A program made the position numbers and the translations under genes. The notes under the pieces are model-generated. The model saw nothing but the letters and a program-made list of their open reading frames with translations. It had not been told where the DNA came from and searched no databases. Source: Gambelia wislizenii (taxonomy: Eukaryota; Chordata; Lepidosauria; Squamata; Crotaphytidae). Taken from it: a stretch of DNA of 64,000 bases. Positions 10,179-22,089 of this stretch are shown here, piece by piece (position 1 is the first letter of the stretch; every line of letters begins with the position of its first letter). The stretch is taken from assembly GCA_030847615.1 (NCBI GenBank), contig JAUMIR010000003.1:20403001-20467000 (forward strand), written 5' to 3'.

Positions 10179-10306
10179 GGCTCCTGTATCTTTACTGGTT
10201 GTGTAGAAGAGAGAATTTCAGCAGGTGTGCCTGTCGAACAACCAGGTAAAAAGCATCACCTGCTGAAATTCCCTCTTCTACACAACCATTAAAGGTACTG
10301 GAGTCC
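10179..10306. mobile_element. Foldback element with 31-bp core stem
   Basis: Arms 10197-10227 and 10257-10287 are inverted repeats with one mismatch around a 29-nt loop. Weaker pairing continues outward (GGCTCCTGTATCTTTACT against AGTAAAGGTACTGGAGTCC-like sequence). It is a hairpin-forming MITE or remnant without coding capacity. Confidence 0.75.
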
Positions 10307-10545
10307 TCATTAACGTTAACGCTGGCAATCATAGATCAGAATCATGCTGCCTGCTTAAGTTTTTGCAAGCCCATATCCCTCCTTGATTTCCTTCACCCCA
10401 AATTCTCTTTATTAAAAAAAAAGTTTCTAGACAAGAGAGAGAGAGAGTGAATTTACTACTCCAAAAACCTCCAGGAGCAGTGATATTCCTTTAAAACAAA
10501 GTGCAGATCCCTTCCACCTGCAAAAGGAACATTCCAACGACTTTT

Positions 10546-10765
10546 GGAGCCCTTTCACACTACAAAATTATAGCACTATATTCACCTTCAAATGGCATGG
10601 GAAAATTCCATTAAATCTTTGATGTGCACTTTAGTGAGAGGCATTTAGATTTGTCAGCCAGAGGGTTCTTATGCCCCGCTAAACCACAATCCCCAGTATT
10701 CCATAGGATAGAGTCATAGAGGTTTAAGTGAAATCATAGTGCTACTACTGGTGTGAAAGGGCCCC
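10546..10765. mobile_element. Palindromic MITE, about 220 bp
   Basis: The ends GGAGCCCTTTCACAC and GTGTGAAAGGGCCCC are inverted repeats. The core has CCAGTATTCCATAGGATAGA, as in the other copies of this length class. The target duplication is not clear. Confidence 0.75.
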
Positions 10766-11360
10766 TAGTTTTGTTTTTGGTGAATGGTGCAGCTTGCAGC
10801 AGGCCACAGGACCTATAAATTTGCCCTCAGTTCTCCAGACCTTGCCTACCCAGGCAGCTAAGCAGATAGGGCAGGGAATAGTAATTCTTTTATTAATTCT
10901 GATGAGGATCATGGTAATTCTTAAAATAATGTCAGGGACCATGCACTAGGAGATGCTTATGCTGAAATGAGAGGTAGGCAGGCAAACATTTTCTCTCTCT
11001 CTTTCCATTTCTACCTCTCTCCCACCACTTTCCTCTTCCACCACTTTCCTCTTCATCCTAATCAAGCAGGCTAGGACCTGAACTGGACTGACCTCTTGCA
11101 AGGGGCTTTGGAACATAGGCTTTTTTGGGGGGAGAGGTTCACATGATATCAGACCAGATGCAGCCCAAGGGCTGCAGGTTGCACATCTTTAAATCAAGGG
11201 ATCATAGGAGATCATGGCTGGTATCCATTGATGTTGTTGGACTAGTCAAGACCTAGCTGCACATTTTCACAATTAGTGCAAGGGTAGTCTCCAAGGGTGC
11301 CAAGCCGATGTGTAGCGGGTTGAGCAAGAGAATGTCATAATCTAGCACAACTGTGCTAGT
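10766..11360. other. No recognised feature
   Basis: Nothing supported. Confidence 0.45.
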
Positions 11361-11582
11361 GGAACCCTGGTGGTGCAGTGGTTAAATGCCAGTACTGCAG
11401 CCACAATGTGGTGAGTTCGATCCCAGAGGGCTCAAGGTTGACTCAGCCTTCCATGCTTCCATAGGTCAGTAATATGAGTACCCAGCTTGTTGGGGGAAAT
11501 TAGCTAACACATTGTAAACCACTTAGGGAGTTCTTAGCACTATAAAGCGGTATAGAAATGTAACTGCTATTGCTATTACTAT
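11361..11582 (+). repeat. tRNA-derived SINE
   Basis: A-box-like TGGTGCAGTGGTTAAATG and B box GTGAGTTCGATCCC are better preserved than in the copy at 1473. The tail is TATAGAAATGTAACTGCTAT followed by (TGCTAT)n-like sequence. Confidence 0.9.
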
Positions 11583-12849
11583 TGGACATATTTATTCTCC
11601 TGACATTAAACTGGATTCAAACTGATTTACCCTGTGCAGTATGAACTTTTAAAGGACATCTCACTAGTATACTTGAAGAAAAAGTGTTTTTTTCACATTT
11701 ACAGAAAAATAACAATTTTATATTATGGCCTTGAAATGTCTTGTTTACACTGAAAATTTGTGTGTGTGGCACACCAGATTTATATAATCCAATTATTTAG
11801 GAAAAACATAAACCATGTTATCTTCTAACTGGCTTTTCAGATCAGTGCATAAAGAAAATCTAAAAAAGAATACACTACAATATCAATAATCTAAAATCTA
11901 AACATCAAAAGTGACATGGGATGGTTATTAAACCATTCCAACATTATTTATATCTTCAATAATATGGTTCAAAATGCCTATGGAAATAAATATGTTTTCT
12001 TCTGGACCCCAAAAGATTATAGTGTTGGTCTCTGACACATCTCACTGCAGACCGTAAATGTTCAACAGTGAATTTGAATGTGTGAATGCTGACATTTTTT
12101 GTACAAGTCAAATGAATATCTGAAACCTCAGTTATACATGTGCCTGTTAACATTTCTTAAGTATATCTGACAAGTGGAGAGTGTGTGTGTTGGGGCATTT
12201 TAGAAATTTTCCTGGGATTGTAAACATTCATGTGACATTCACAATGATGGACATTCTAGACATTTCAATGTCCACTGTAAGATATGTAAGACACAAAGTC
12301 AAATGTTTTGGAACCATAGAGTTGGAAAAGACTACAAGGGCTATTCAGTCCACCCCTCTGCCATGCAAGAACACACAACCAAAGCATGCCCGACAGACAG
12401 ATGGCCATCCAGCCTCTGTTTTCAAACTCCCAAAGAAGGTGACTCCACCACATTCCAAGGCATTCCACTCCACTGCCGAACAGCTCTTACTGTCAGGAAG
12501 TTCTTTGTAATGTTTAGGTGGAATCTCTTTTCCAGTACTTTGAGTCCATTGCCCCATAACCTATTCCCTAGAGCAGCAGAAAACCTTATTGCTCCCTCTT
12601 GACTATGCCATCCTTTCAAGTATTTAAATGTGACTATCATGTCACCTCCTACTATTCTATTCTCTACGATAAACATACCCAGCTCCTTAAGCTGCTCCTA
12701 ATAGGGCATGGCTTCCAGACTTTTCACCATTTTGGTTGCCCTCTTCCGGACAAATTCCAGCTTGTCCATATACTTCTGGAATTGTGGTGCCCAGAACTGG
12801 ACACAGTATTCCAGGTGAGGGCTGACTAAAGCATAATAGAGTGGCACTA

Positions 12850-13161
12850 TTACTTCCTTTGATCTAGACATATCCTACATTTTTCCCTGTTGAAATTCAT
12901 TTTGTTACTTTTAACTGAGCTCTCCAATCTGTTAAGGTCATTTTGAATTCTGTACCTGTCCCCTGGGATATTAGTTACCCCTCCTAATTTGGTGTCATCT
13001 GCAAATTTGATGAGCATGCCCTCTATTCCCTCATCCAAGTCATTGATATAGATGTTGAATAGCACTGGGCCCAGGACAGAATCCTGTGGCACCCCAATGG
13101 TCACATCTCTCCAGGATGATGAGGAGCCATTGGTGACTACCCTTTGGGTTTGGTCAGTCAA
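12850..13161 (-). pseudogene. CR1 RT motifs B and C fragment
   Basis: Translation gives TQRVVTNGSSSSWRDVTIGV, PQDSVLGPVLFNIYINDLDE and GMLIKFADDTKLGG, ending NREKCRI then unrelated residues. The catalytic FADD is kept. The motif B sequence PQGSVLGP has become PQDSVLGP. The frame ends at the internal deletion at about 12870, which removes the part that reads ILHLGSTNEMHRDRM in the copy at 36.2 kb. Confidence 0.85.
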
Positions 13162-13173
13162 CCAATTACAAAT

Positions 13174-13728
13174 CTACCTAACAGTTGCATTGTCTAGCCC
13201 ATAGGTTACTAGCTTGTTTGTAAGAACATCAGGGGGGGGGGGGACCTTGGCAGAGGCCTTACTGAAATCAAAATACACTACACCCACAGCATTCCCTTCA
13301 TCCACCAAGTTTGTAACTCTAACAAACAAAAATAAAATAAAATTAGTCTGGCACAACTTGTTTTTCAAAAACCCATGTTGACATTTAGTGATCACAGCAT
13401 TCCTTTTCAAGTGCTCACAGACTGTCTTTTTAATGATCTGCTCTAGAATCTTTCCTGTTATTGATGTCAGGCTGACTGGGCAGTAATTATTTGGGTCTTC
13501 ATTTTCCCCCTTTTTGAAGACAGGGACAACATTAGCCCTCCTCCAATCTATTGGGATCTCTCCTCTTCTCCAGGAATTCTCAAAAATTATTGACAACAGT
13601 TCTGAGATTTTTACTTCTGCCGTTTCTTTTAATACCCTTGCATGTAGTTTATCTGGCCCTGGAGACTTGAATTGATTTATACTGCCCAGGTATTTCTGAA
13701 CTACCTCTTTATCCATTCTGTGTTGCAT
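13174..13728 (-). pseudogene. CR1 reverse transcriptase, N-terminal half
   Basis: The 184-codon frame runs from the end of the linker (YLGSINQFKSPGPDKLHARV, where SPGPD is the usual RT entry motif) through DWRRANVVPVFKKG, SLTSITGKILEQIIKK and CQHGFLKNKLCQTN to YFDFSKASAKVP. In motif A the usual LDFSKAFDKVP is FDFSKASAKVP, so the KAFD part is damaged, and a run of ten G/C follows. A stop and a frame change then separate it from 13161-12850, which carries motifs B and C (GVPQDSVLGPVLFN and FADDTKLGG). Confidence 0.85.
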
Positions 13729-15110
13729 TTCCCCTACTGCATCACCTGCTCCATTTCCCCCAGGCTGAGCATTGTTCCCCTTTTGAGAGAAGACTAGGGC
13801 AAAGAAGATGTTTAGTAGTTCTGCCTTTCTCTGTTCCCTGTTAGTAATTCACCATATTCTCTATGCAGCACCTCTACCATTTTCTTGTTATTCCTTTTGC
13901 TATGGACATAACCTTTTCAACCTCTCTAGCATGCCTGAGCTCCATCTTCACTTTAGCTTTTCTGACTTTCCCCCTACATGAGCTGGTTATTTGTTTGAAT
14001 TCTTCTTTGGTGATTCCCCCCCCCCCCGCTTTTCCAGTTCTTGTACATGTTCCTTTTAAACCATAGCTCAGTTGAAAGTTCTTTAGACATCCATCCTGGT
14101 TTCTTTAGACATCTCTCATTTTTCCTCCTCATTGGAACTATTTGAAATTGTTCTTCAATATCTCTATTTTAAGAAACTCCCATCCCCCATGAACTCCCTT
14201 CTCTTTTAGTATTCCTAACCATGGATCACCCCCAGTATTTCCCTAAGTTTACTGAAATCAGCTTTCTTAAAATCTAGAATGCTTGCCTGACTATGCTTAT
14301 CTTCCCCTTTCTGCTGTATAACAAATTTGAGGAGAACATGATCACTCCCACATAAAGATACTGCCACTTCCACCCCATTAACTAGGTCATCACTGTTAGG
14401 ATCAGATCTAAAATAACTGTACCCCTAGTTGCCTCTTCCACCTTCTGGACTATGAAATTGTCTGCAAGGCAAGTGAGGAATTTGTTGGACCTTACATTTT
14501 TGGAAGATTTTGGCTTCCAACAAATATCAGGATTGTTGAAATCCTCCATTTCTACTACATACCTCCTTTCTAAATTTGTGGTCATCTTTTCAAGTAAGAC
14601 ATCATCCAAGTCCTCAAAGTGGCTTGGGAATCTGTTCTGGACTCCCACAATGGCATCCATGTTGTTTCTCTCCTCAGTTTTTACCCAGATGCTGTCAACC
14701 TGGCTTCCAGGATTTAAGTCATGGATCTGTTCACCAGGTGTAAATATCCTTAATGTATAATGCTATTCACCACCCTTCCTGGGGTGGTGGTGTAGCATTC
14801 CTCTGAAATAGGCTATACACTTCTATTAGTGCATTCCAATCATGAGACTTGTCCCATCAGGTTTCAGTGATGCCTATAAAATCATTTTTGCTTTGTTGTG
14901 CTAAGAGTTCAAGTTCATCCTGTTTATTTCCCATGCTCTGTGCATTAGATAGAGATAACTAAGACTATGGGCCATTCCCGCTATCTGCCCTTTAAAGGTT
15001 CCCCCCCCCCACTGTTGGGTTCTTGTACTATTTGGGCTGTATAACATTTGGGTTATTATCTTGAGCACTTGATGAACTCCTGTCCTCATGAATATTGTCT
15101 CCCCCCCCCA

Positions 15111-16088
15111 CAGAACTCAGTTTAAAGTCCTCCTTTTAGTCATAGAGGAGAAGAGGAAAGCATACCATGGTCTGTTTCCCTGTAATATTCCCATGGTCTG
15201 GAAAGGAAATATAACCATATTTAGGTCCCAAAGATGTAAAGCGTGTAAACACATTCATTCAATGCTAGTACCTTTCCACTTCAGACCTTTCCATTAAATA
15301 TGTTACAGTCATGGGAGGTGGGAATGATCATTAGGGGATGATTGGGGATGCTATTCCACTTGACAGATACAGATTTTGAATGTTGTGAGCATATGGTCAC
15401 GCTTAGAAACACTAATTTATTTTCATCCACTTTAATCCAGTTTTTCAGCATGTGTCTACACATGTATACACATCCCTCTCTAAGAGGAGTTTCAAAGTAA
15501 TGTCAGTGAAAGAGCCTGCATTTCAGACTGTTTTACCTACAACCTGTTCAATCATCCTTCTGGATAATACTAACGAAATGAACTGTATGACTAATTTGAC
15601 AAGCACTACCAAGTCTCCCTTGCCTGGGAAAATCAGATATGCATAGCCATGCCTTCCTTGAAACAAACTGTGAAATACTGTTGAGCAATGTTTTTTTGTG
15701 CAGACTCAGTATTTTAAAGGTCATGGAGCTCTTCTAGGTATTGCAGAATGTAGGAGGATGAGGGATTTTCAATCCTACTAGTTATCTGATGAATTTTAAA
15801 GGGCGTCTGAGATACATTAACTGATCAGCTCCTACACAAGCAGAAGAGCTAATATTGCTTTGGCATTTGGCTTCAAACTTGTAACTTATATTCTCAAAGA
15901 ATTATATTATTTTTCTTTGGAATTAAAGGGCAGCCTTTAAAAATAAAAAGAGGAAAGGACAGCTTTATGTGCTCACTCCATTTCCACTCTGTGAAACAAA
16001 CAAATACATGAAAAGAATACAGTTTTCACAATTCCCTTACCAAGATATGCCATTTTGTTTTTCATGGTGTAGCTGGTGGCTGAAGTAT
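15111..16088. other. No recognised feature
   Basis: No signature seen beyond the poly-C tract at the CR1 edge near 15102. Confidence 0.45.
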
Positions 16089-16096
16089 GTATAGAT

Positions 16097-17058
16097 CAGT
16101 GATGTAGACTCAAGTCAATTGACTCTAATTCAAGTCAGACTTGAGTTGCTTCAGTGACTCGAGTTGGACTTGACAATAAATGACACACTGAGAAGTTTTT
16201 CAAACGGTGGGGGGGGGGGAACCCAAGGAGGTTCGGAGAAGAACGGGGCTATCACGCTTACAGCGTCCTGTTTCAGATGATGCTATCCTCCTCCCGACCT
16301 TCTCCCATGTTTCCTCCATCGTGCAGGCATGAGAAATGTGCCACTTTTATTGATGGAAAACCCCATCAATAAAAAGCAGCACCTGTAACATGGAGGAAGC
16401 ACAGAGGAAGGTTGGGAGGAGGATGGTGCTGTCTGAAATGGGGCACTGTAAGTGCAACAGTCCTGTTCTTCTCCTGACCTCCTCAGGGGTCCCCCCACAT
16501 TTGAAAAAGTCCTGACTCAACTCATGACTTGTATATTTTTATCAACAGACGTGCTGACCTTGGTTCAGTAACATAATGCATTCATCCAGAAATGTTACGG
16601 AAAAGTTTTCCTCCTTTGAACAATGCTTCCATGACCCCACCAGTTATGTGATGGAAGCAGTAACAGCAAATGTGTTAGGCAATTGGCTTGAGGTAGAAAG
16701 ATCCTTCTAAACCGTTTCAAAAGCATTAGAAGGCACCTCCAATGTGCAGAAGGAACAGGTTGCTGAGTAGACCTCTATCCTGCCTCAAGTCCATTGCTTA
16801 ATGCATTTGCTGATAATTTAATTTTTCGCTAACTTTGTGCAGTTTTCTTGATTTTCTAGTTATTGAAATTCCCCTCCCTCACACGCATCCCACCACCACC
16901 TCCTTTTGTTCTGTTAAAGATGGCTCCCAGATTTGAGACTCAGCTTGAGACTTGACTTGAAAGTATCTTGCAAAGACTTGAGACTCAACTTGAGATTTGA
17001 AGGTAGAATTTTGAGACTTGACTTGAGACTTGGAGTAAAAGACTTGAATACATCACTA
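16097..17058. mobile_element. hAT-like non-autonomous DNA transposon
   Basis: The 962-bp element is flanked by the perfect 8-bp direct repeat GTATAGAT (16089-16096 and 17059-17066), the duplication length of the hAT superfamily. The ends CAGTGATGTAGACTCAAGTC and GACTTGAATACATCACTA are imperfect inverted repeats. Both subterminal regions are full of GACTTGA/TCAAGTC repeats, which can serve as transposase binding sites in hAT elements. There is no transposase frame. A separate foldback element (16192-16512) sits inside. Confidence 0.85.
16192..16512. mobile_element. Foldback MITE nested in the hAT element
   Basis: The whole 321 bp is a long imperfect palindrome centred near 16355 (TTTTATTGATGG...CCATCAATAAAA). 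The ends are GAAGTTTTTCAAA and TTTGAAAAAGTCC, and the trinucleotide TGA abuts both ends (16189-16191 and 16513-16515). Size, terminal GGACTTTTTC-like sequence and a GTTTCAGATGATG-like internal block match the element at 35215-35545. Confidence 0.8.
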
Positions 17059-17066
17059 GTATAGAT

Positions 17067-17504
17067 GAAGTTTTGATTTGGCCTGAGCCAGTATCTAAGG
17101 TCCAAACCAAGGTAACCTTCATGACCATGTAAAGGACTTTATATTTTCTAACATAAAAAGAATGAGTTTCTCCAACAAAATGGAGGCTGGCAACTCTCCC
17201 ATTTCTTTCCTAATGTCAACCAGAGATCTGAGATGAAGCTACACTAGAGGAACTGACTAATTTTGAGCTCCATAACATTTTCTTTAAAACTGTGGCCTTT
17301 CTTTACCTATGTAGAAAGAATCACATCCCATAATCAATAGAAAAGGTTATTGCCATGCTATAGGTTTGTTGTGGATTTGCATCTTTTAAACTGTTTTTTT
17401 CTAATGAGATGGCTTGCTGTAGACTGTTTTTTCTCCCAGTTATATTTAACAAATTAATGAATCGATAACTCCTTCCTTGAAATTTCAGTAAGAAGTTTAA
17501 AGCT
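17067..17504. other. No recognised feature
   Basis: Nothing supported. Confidence 0.4.
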
Positions 17505-17730
17505 TGTGAAGTATAGTGGTTAGGATGTTGGACTTCAACTTGGGTCTTACTAATTCCTTACAACAGGTCCTGTTTTATGGGGGTCTTGTTCCTTGTGCCC
17601 TAGATCTAGAGACAAGACCTGTACAAAACAGAACCTTAGTCCTGTTGAGGAACATCTGGTTGAGAGAGTGTGCACTTGGCCAAGGTTACCCACTGAGTTT
17701 CATGGGTCAGTGTGGACTTGAACTTGGCTG
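17505..17730 (+). repeat. tRNA-derived SINE, diverged
   Basis: GTATAGTGGTTAGGATGTTGGACTT resembles the A-box region of a second tRNA-SINE family in which the copy at 37383 starts TGGTATAGTAGTTTGAGTGC. CTTGGCCAAGGTTACCCACT and GTTTCATGGGTCAGTG match the body seen reversed at 50425 and 51560. About 90 bp in the middle are not part of the SINE. Confidence 0.5.
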
Positions 17731-17924
17731 TTAGGGCTGGGACAAGATTCAGTGATACAAGGCCTACAGGTCTACATAGCTATGGAACAGAAGAAAAGAC
17801 CTCTTTTATTTGATTCATTACAGCATGACAGAGTGTCTCCTCTTGGAACAGAAGGAAGGGATTTCACTTGGCCTAGATTTTCTGGTTTTGGATGAGCAAA
17901 AAAGACCAATAAATATTTGTTGTG

Positions 17925-18075
17925 GCGTCAAGGCCTTATTGACAGCTGCCATTAAATTGACTTCAATGTATGATGATTATATGAATAGGAGAACATCAAG
18001 CCAATCCGTTATCAACGGCCCTGCTGAGAACTTGCAAATTCTGGGCGGTGGCTTCCTTGATTGAGTCTATCTATC
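17925..18075 (+). repeat. Diverged SINE-like repeat with RTE-type motif
   Basis: CTGCCATTAAATTGACTTCA followed by ATCAACGGCCCTGCTGAGA and GGTGGCTTCCTTGATTGAGT matches, from memory, an old interspersed repeat of squamates. No second copy lies in this window, so the call is weak. Confidence 0.4.
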
Positions 18076-19544
18076 CTTGGTGAAATAAAATATGAACAAA
18101 AGCATCCATGAATATTTTAAAATATGAACAGCTAAAAATGCAAGCAATTGAAAAATATACACAATAGCTGGAATCCTAGATTGGCTACTTACTTATGGAT
18201 ATGTGACTAAGTAACCTCTCCTGGCCTGACCCCTCCCTGCCCCAGCCCACTAAAAGAGCCAGAAGCCAAACTGGGCAAAGGAAGCCCATTCCACATCTGA
18301 TTTCCACCACCAACCACCAATGAGCAAGGCTGCAACTATCAGCAGCAGTACCCGTGTAGCAAGTCCTTGTTGCAGTTTTGCTTGCTGGCACGAGTAGGGT
18401 GGAAACACCCTCCTCCTTTTGCCCTGATTGAGAACTAAATGGATCTCCTTCACCTAATCTGGCTGCTGGCACTGATGATAGCATTGGGTGGCATTTTGTA
18501 TAGGTTTCCAGTACAATTATGTAATGTTAGAGAATACAGACTAGTTACAGATCTATAACTCTAGGTAATTTATCTGGAACTTCAGTACTGCATACTTGCC
18601 AGTTTTTAGTCAATATGGAAAACATGAACCTAAATGCATTTGGAAAAAAATTGGTACAAAAATACATATTGTAGAGGGAAATAGATATAACTTTCCATTT
18701 GAGAATCGAAACCAAAATATTGCAACCGGATGAGAACAAAGAATGGTATGAGAATGCAGGCTGAATTTTGAGAAATGCAACAAAATTGAGATGGATAATT
18801 AAAAAATAACAACACACCTTAATTTTGTGTTCTACTAAATCAACAGACCTAAGTATTACAGATGGAATATTTCCAATGTAAATCAAGTTAAAAAGCAAGA
18901 AAACTGAATTTGCTGGTGAAATACCACATGAAGTCTGTTTGTTGTTCACATAAAGATCCCAACTTGTATTTTGTTACAGACTGCTTGCTCTGTTTTCCTT
19001 ACAGAGAGAAAATAGATTACCTGTGAATGAAATACAGCTATTAAAATAAATCAGGTGATTTTTTTTAAAAAAAAAAGAGCACAGGAAGGATATAAAAATG
19101 TTTAAAGGCTGAATCTCCACAGGGAACAAAGTGGATCCATCACTCAACAATAGCAAGTGAAAGAATGATTGACTAATGTAGACCCAAGAACTGCAATATT
19201 TCAACAACATGACACTCATATCACAGTACCTAACATTAGATATATGGCATCTTTTTGAGAGTACTGAAATAGGTGATATTTACTGTACTTTGAAGAACAT
19301 CTATTAAGAACCATGTTGAAAGCCACTTCTGTCCCATTCTCAAAATAGAGCTTAAGTGTCAGTGACAGAAATGAATGAATTTTGTTTGTTTGTTCTTCCA
19401 GTCAGACATTGGCTTCATCCATTTAATTTCTTTTTCCACATGAACCTTCCTTCCTCAATCCCTCTTAGAGGTGGCATGAGATGTTTTTGATTATTCTTGA
19501 GAGGTGCTACTCAAATGAGATGTCTCAAAGGAGTGTGGCCTGTC
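18076..19544. other. No recognised feature
   Basis: AT-rich sequence without recognised elements or coding signatures. Confidence 0.45.
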
Positions 19545-19547
19545 TGG

Positions 19548-19769
19548 GGCCAAATCCCCACTACACAAATATTCTAGTTTGAAACTGGATTATTTGCTAT
19601 GGCTCCTTCCTACTGAATCTTTGGATTTGTACTTTTACAAGGTCTTGGGGCTTCTCTACCAAAGAGTGCAGGTGCCTCACCAAACTACAAATCCCAGGAT
19701 TCCATAGGAAGGAACCATGATAAAGAATCCAGTTTGAAACTTGATTATTTGTGTAGTGTGGATTTGGCC
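19548..19769. mobile_element. Palindromic MITE with 3-bp target duplication
   Basis: The 222-bp element has ends GGCCAAATCCCCACTAC and GTAGTGTGGATTTGGCC, and TGG abuts both ends (19545-19547, 19770-19772). The core includes AAACTACAAATCCCAGGATT and the opposing CTGAATCTTTGGATTTGTA. It is the clearest member of the 220-bp palindromic class here. Confidence 0.85.
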
Positions 19770-20814
19770 TGGCTCATAGTTTCTTGGCTTGGATACAGGA
19801 CAGGGCTCTTGTAACTTTAACCTTGGAAAGACTGAGAAACAGGATGAGGTATGAGGTACCATAAAACTGCATGAACGTACCTGTCTTCTTTTACCTTTCA
19901 GCTTTGAACTTTCAGCCATTTCCCCCTTGTCTTCCTGGTGGATAAAGTGGGGGATCAGAAAAGCACCAAGCTCTGTTCTTGTTACTTGCACCTCCATGCT
20001 CTTTCCCCTCACTCTCCACCAGCAAATCAAGAGCTGTATTAGGAGACACCAGCTGAAAGTCTGAGGTTGAACGGTAAGGAAAGACAGGTACCTTCACTTA
20101 GCTTCATGGAGTTTTAATATTACCTTGTCCTGCTTCTGAATCTGTTCAGGCTTAAAAGTACAAAAGTCCTGCCTCATATGAGCAGGGGATGCTTTTTTTC
20201 CCCAACATGAAGTGACCTGGAAGTCAATTTCCCAGTCACTTCCTGTTGAAAAAAAAAAGACATCTTCTGGGTCTAAACTATCATAGAATGGATCAAAACA
20301 TGGCAAAATTAACCCCATGGCCCATAGGGAATACAAGGGGAAATTTGAGGGCAAAAATAAAAATGGAGAATGGTCTTCCAAGGTATCCTTTGGTCCAACA
20401 CAGCCCCCAAAGCCCCAACAGTTGGAGCCACAACTCTAGGCATTTCAAGGAAAGTTCCTCATGGATATTTTGGTCCTTTCTAGGTTACTACTTTAAGACA
20501 ATATTGAGGCAAATTAAATTATTTTAACTTTCTTCCAAACTGTAACCTGATCAGCAACTACAGTGCTTGTACTTTATCAATTATACACTAAGGGTGGAAA
20601 CCTGTTGGGGAACTCCCTTGGCATAAAAATAGTTGCAGCAGCAGTTGTTCTTTTACATACACAGAGTAACTGAGGTCCCTGGTGCACAGCCAATCATTCC
20701 ACAAATATACATGCAGCCCTTCTCTCTAAGCTTTTGCTTGGTGGGTGGTGAACAAATCAACCATTGCACAACAGGGGAAATTCAAGGCCTTGATTATGTC
20801 CATTCCAGGAGATT

Positions 20815-21100
20815 GCTGATCTAGACACAGTGACCCATGTGTTAGTTACATCTCATTTTAATTACTATTACTATAATGCAATCTATGTGGGGCTGCCTTT
20901 CAAGAGTGTTCAGAAATTTCAGTTGTTCCAAAGAGCTAGAGCCAGATTATTTACTGGGGCTGGCTACAGGGGGGCCTTATTACAACAGCTTCACTAGGTG
21001 CTGGTCTGTTTCTGCACACAATTCAAAGTGCTGGTTATGACTTATAAAGCCTTTATAGGTTAGGTCCAGGCTACTTAACAGAGTACATAATAGATGGAAT
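20815..21100 (+). pseudogene. L2 LINE reverse transcriptase, C-terminal part
   Basis: With stops, the plus strand reads DTVTHVLVTSHFNYYYYNAI, VGLPFKSVQKFQLFQRARAR and FCTQFKVLVMTYKAFIG. These correspond to the L2 block (ATVTHALVTSRLDYCNALY..LP..... QLVQNAAARLL ... FKVLVMTYKALHG) near the end of the L2 pol. The matching minus-strand fragment at 25310-25740 supports the assignment. It is 5'-truncated, with a stop after the QQLH segment. Confidence 0.8.
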
Positions 21101-21419
21101 TATGGCCAAGAAAAAGAAAAGGCTGTTTTGCTGCCTGTATTGCCATGCCATAGGTCTTCCAGTGGTCTTTATTCTGTGTTCAGTCAGATTTGCTCTGAGT
21201 TTTCTGCTAATTTTGCTCAAGTTGCTGTCTCACACATTTCATTGCCACCAGCTCCCTAAAAACCAGGGAGGTATTTTAACTCCATTCCATGAAATGCTCA
21301 GGATTGGTCATTTTCTCATTCTAGGGATCAACCAGAGCTTTGGCAGAATCATCTGATAAGGCAATAAGGAAATCCCCAACGGCCATCAAAAAAACCATTC
21401 AGATCCATTAGTCTCCTGG

Positions 21420-21760
21420 GGCAGACCATCTTTAATCACCCCTCACCCCTGTAGAGGCTCTGGGTCCCAGTAAGTCTAAACTTGATCAACTAGTGATCTG
21501 GCCAAGACAACAAAACTATGGAAAGCTTCTCCATTCCCAGATTACCATTATCCCATCCGGCACAAAAAATAAGGCCTAAAGTATACCCAGTAACATCAGT
21601 GGCACCAGGTACCATTTGGAACAAACCCGTGTCTCTCAAGGAGGACATGAAGTCTCAAGCCACTACCAACAAGACAGTCTGAGCAAGTGTGGGTGTTGAA
21701 GTCCGCAGCACCAAAATCTGGGACTTCAACACCCCCCCCCCAAGACCACCCTAGCTATCT
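21420..21760 (-). pseudogene. Possible L2-like endonuclease fragment
   Basis: The minus-strand translation gives DFMSSLRDTGLFQMVPGATD and TGYTLGLIF, resembling the LINE endonuclease segment around (F)LDLL..LGL.Q.V.GPTH..GHTLDLIF. It runs opposite to the flanking L2 RT and tail, so it is either a rearranged piece or a separate insertion. Confidence 0.45.
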
Positions 21761-22089
21761 CAACAAGGGAGATCATTGAACAGTGGAATGGTGGGTACAC
21801 CAACAGAAGCAGTGGACTTGCTTCTGCAAATGTCCCAGTTTTATCCCCCAGCCCAGGTAGCTGACACTAATATCTGGGAAAAACCTGCTAGAATCTTCTG
21901 ACTTGGACCTTCTTCCTGCAAAGAGGCACTCATCAGTAGCTGAAGGAGTCCCCCAGAGTGAGAGGAAAGGTGCCAGATAGAATCAACAACAAGCTTGCAA
22001 TCTCCCTGTCCTTCACTTGCAGATGTTCCTCTTAGTTCTTCCTCTTTCTCTCCATATGACCCTGCCTGTGCTTTGAGAGCTTTACAAGG

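Larger units (their letters stand above)
12310..15110 (-). mobile_element. CR1 LINE, endonuclease plus RT, inactivated
   Basis: This is the most complete CR1 in the window, read right to left. From about 14960 down comes an N-terminal endonuclease part (NAQSMGNKQDELELLAQQSK, then a DFIGITET motif and a SHDWNALIE motif). At 14660-14382 comes the endonuclease block with [16 protein letters not shown]. At 13728-13174 comes the RT start (FKKGENEDPNNYCPVSLTSI), and at 13161-12850 RT motifs up to FADDTKLGG. At 12676-12422 is the C-terminal block (NFLTVRAVRQW) and then the 3' UTR. Several stops and frame changes separate these blocks. About 185 bp between motif C and the SRSREVIV block are missing at 12870. 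CR1 makes one large pol protein that copies its RNA at a nicked target; this copy cannot. Confidence 0.9.

Noticed and set aside
11361..11450. tRNA gene
   Set aside because: A and B boxes are present, but the cloverleaf is not complete and the same sequence is dispersed with a SINE body.
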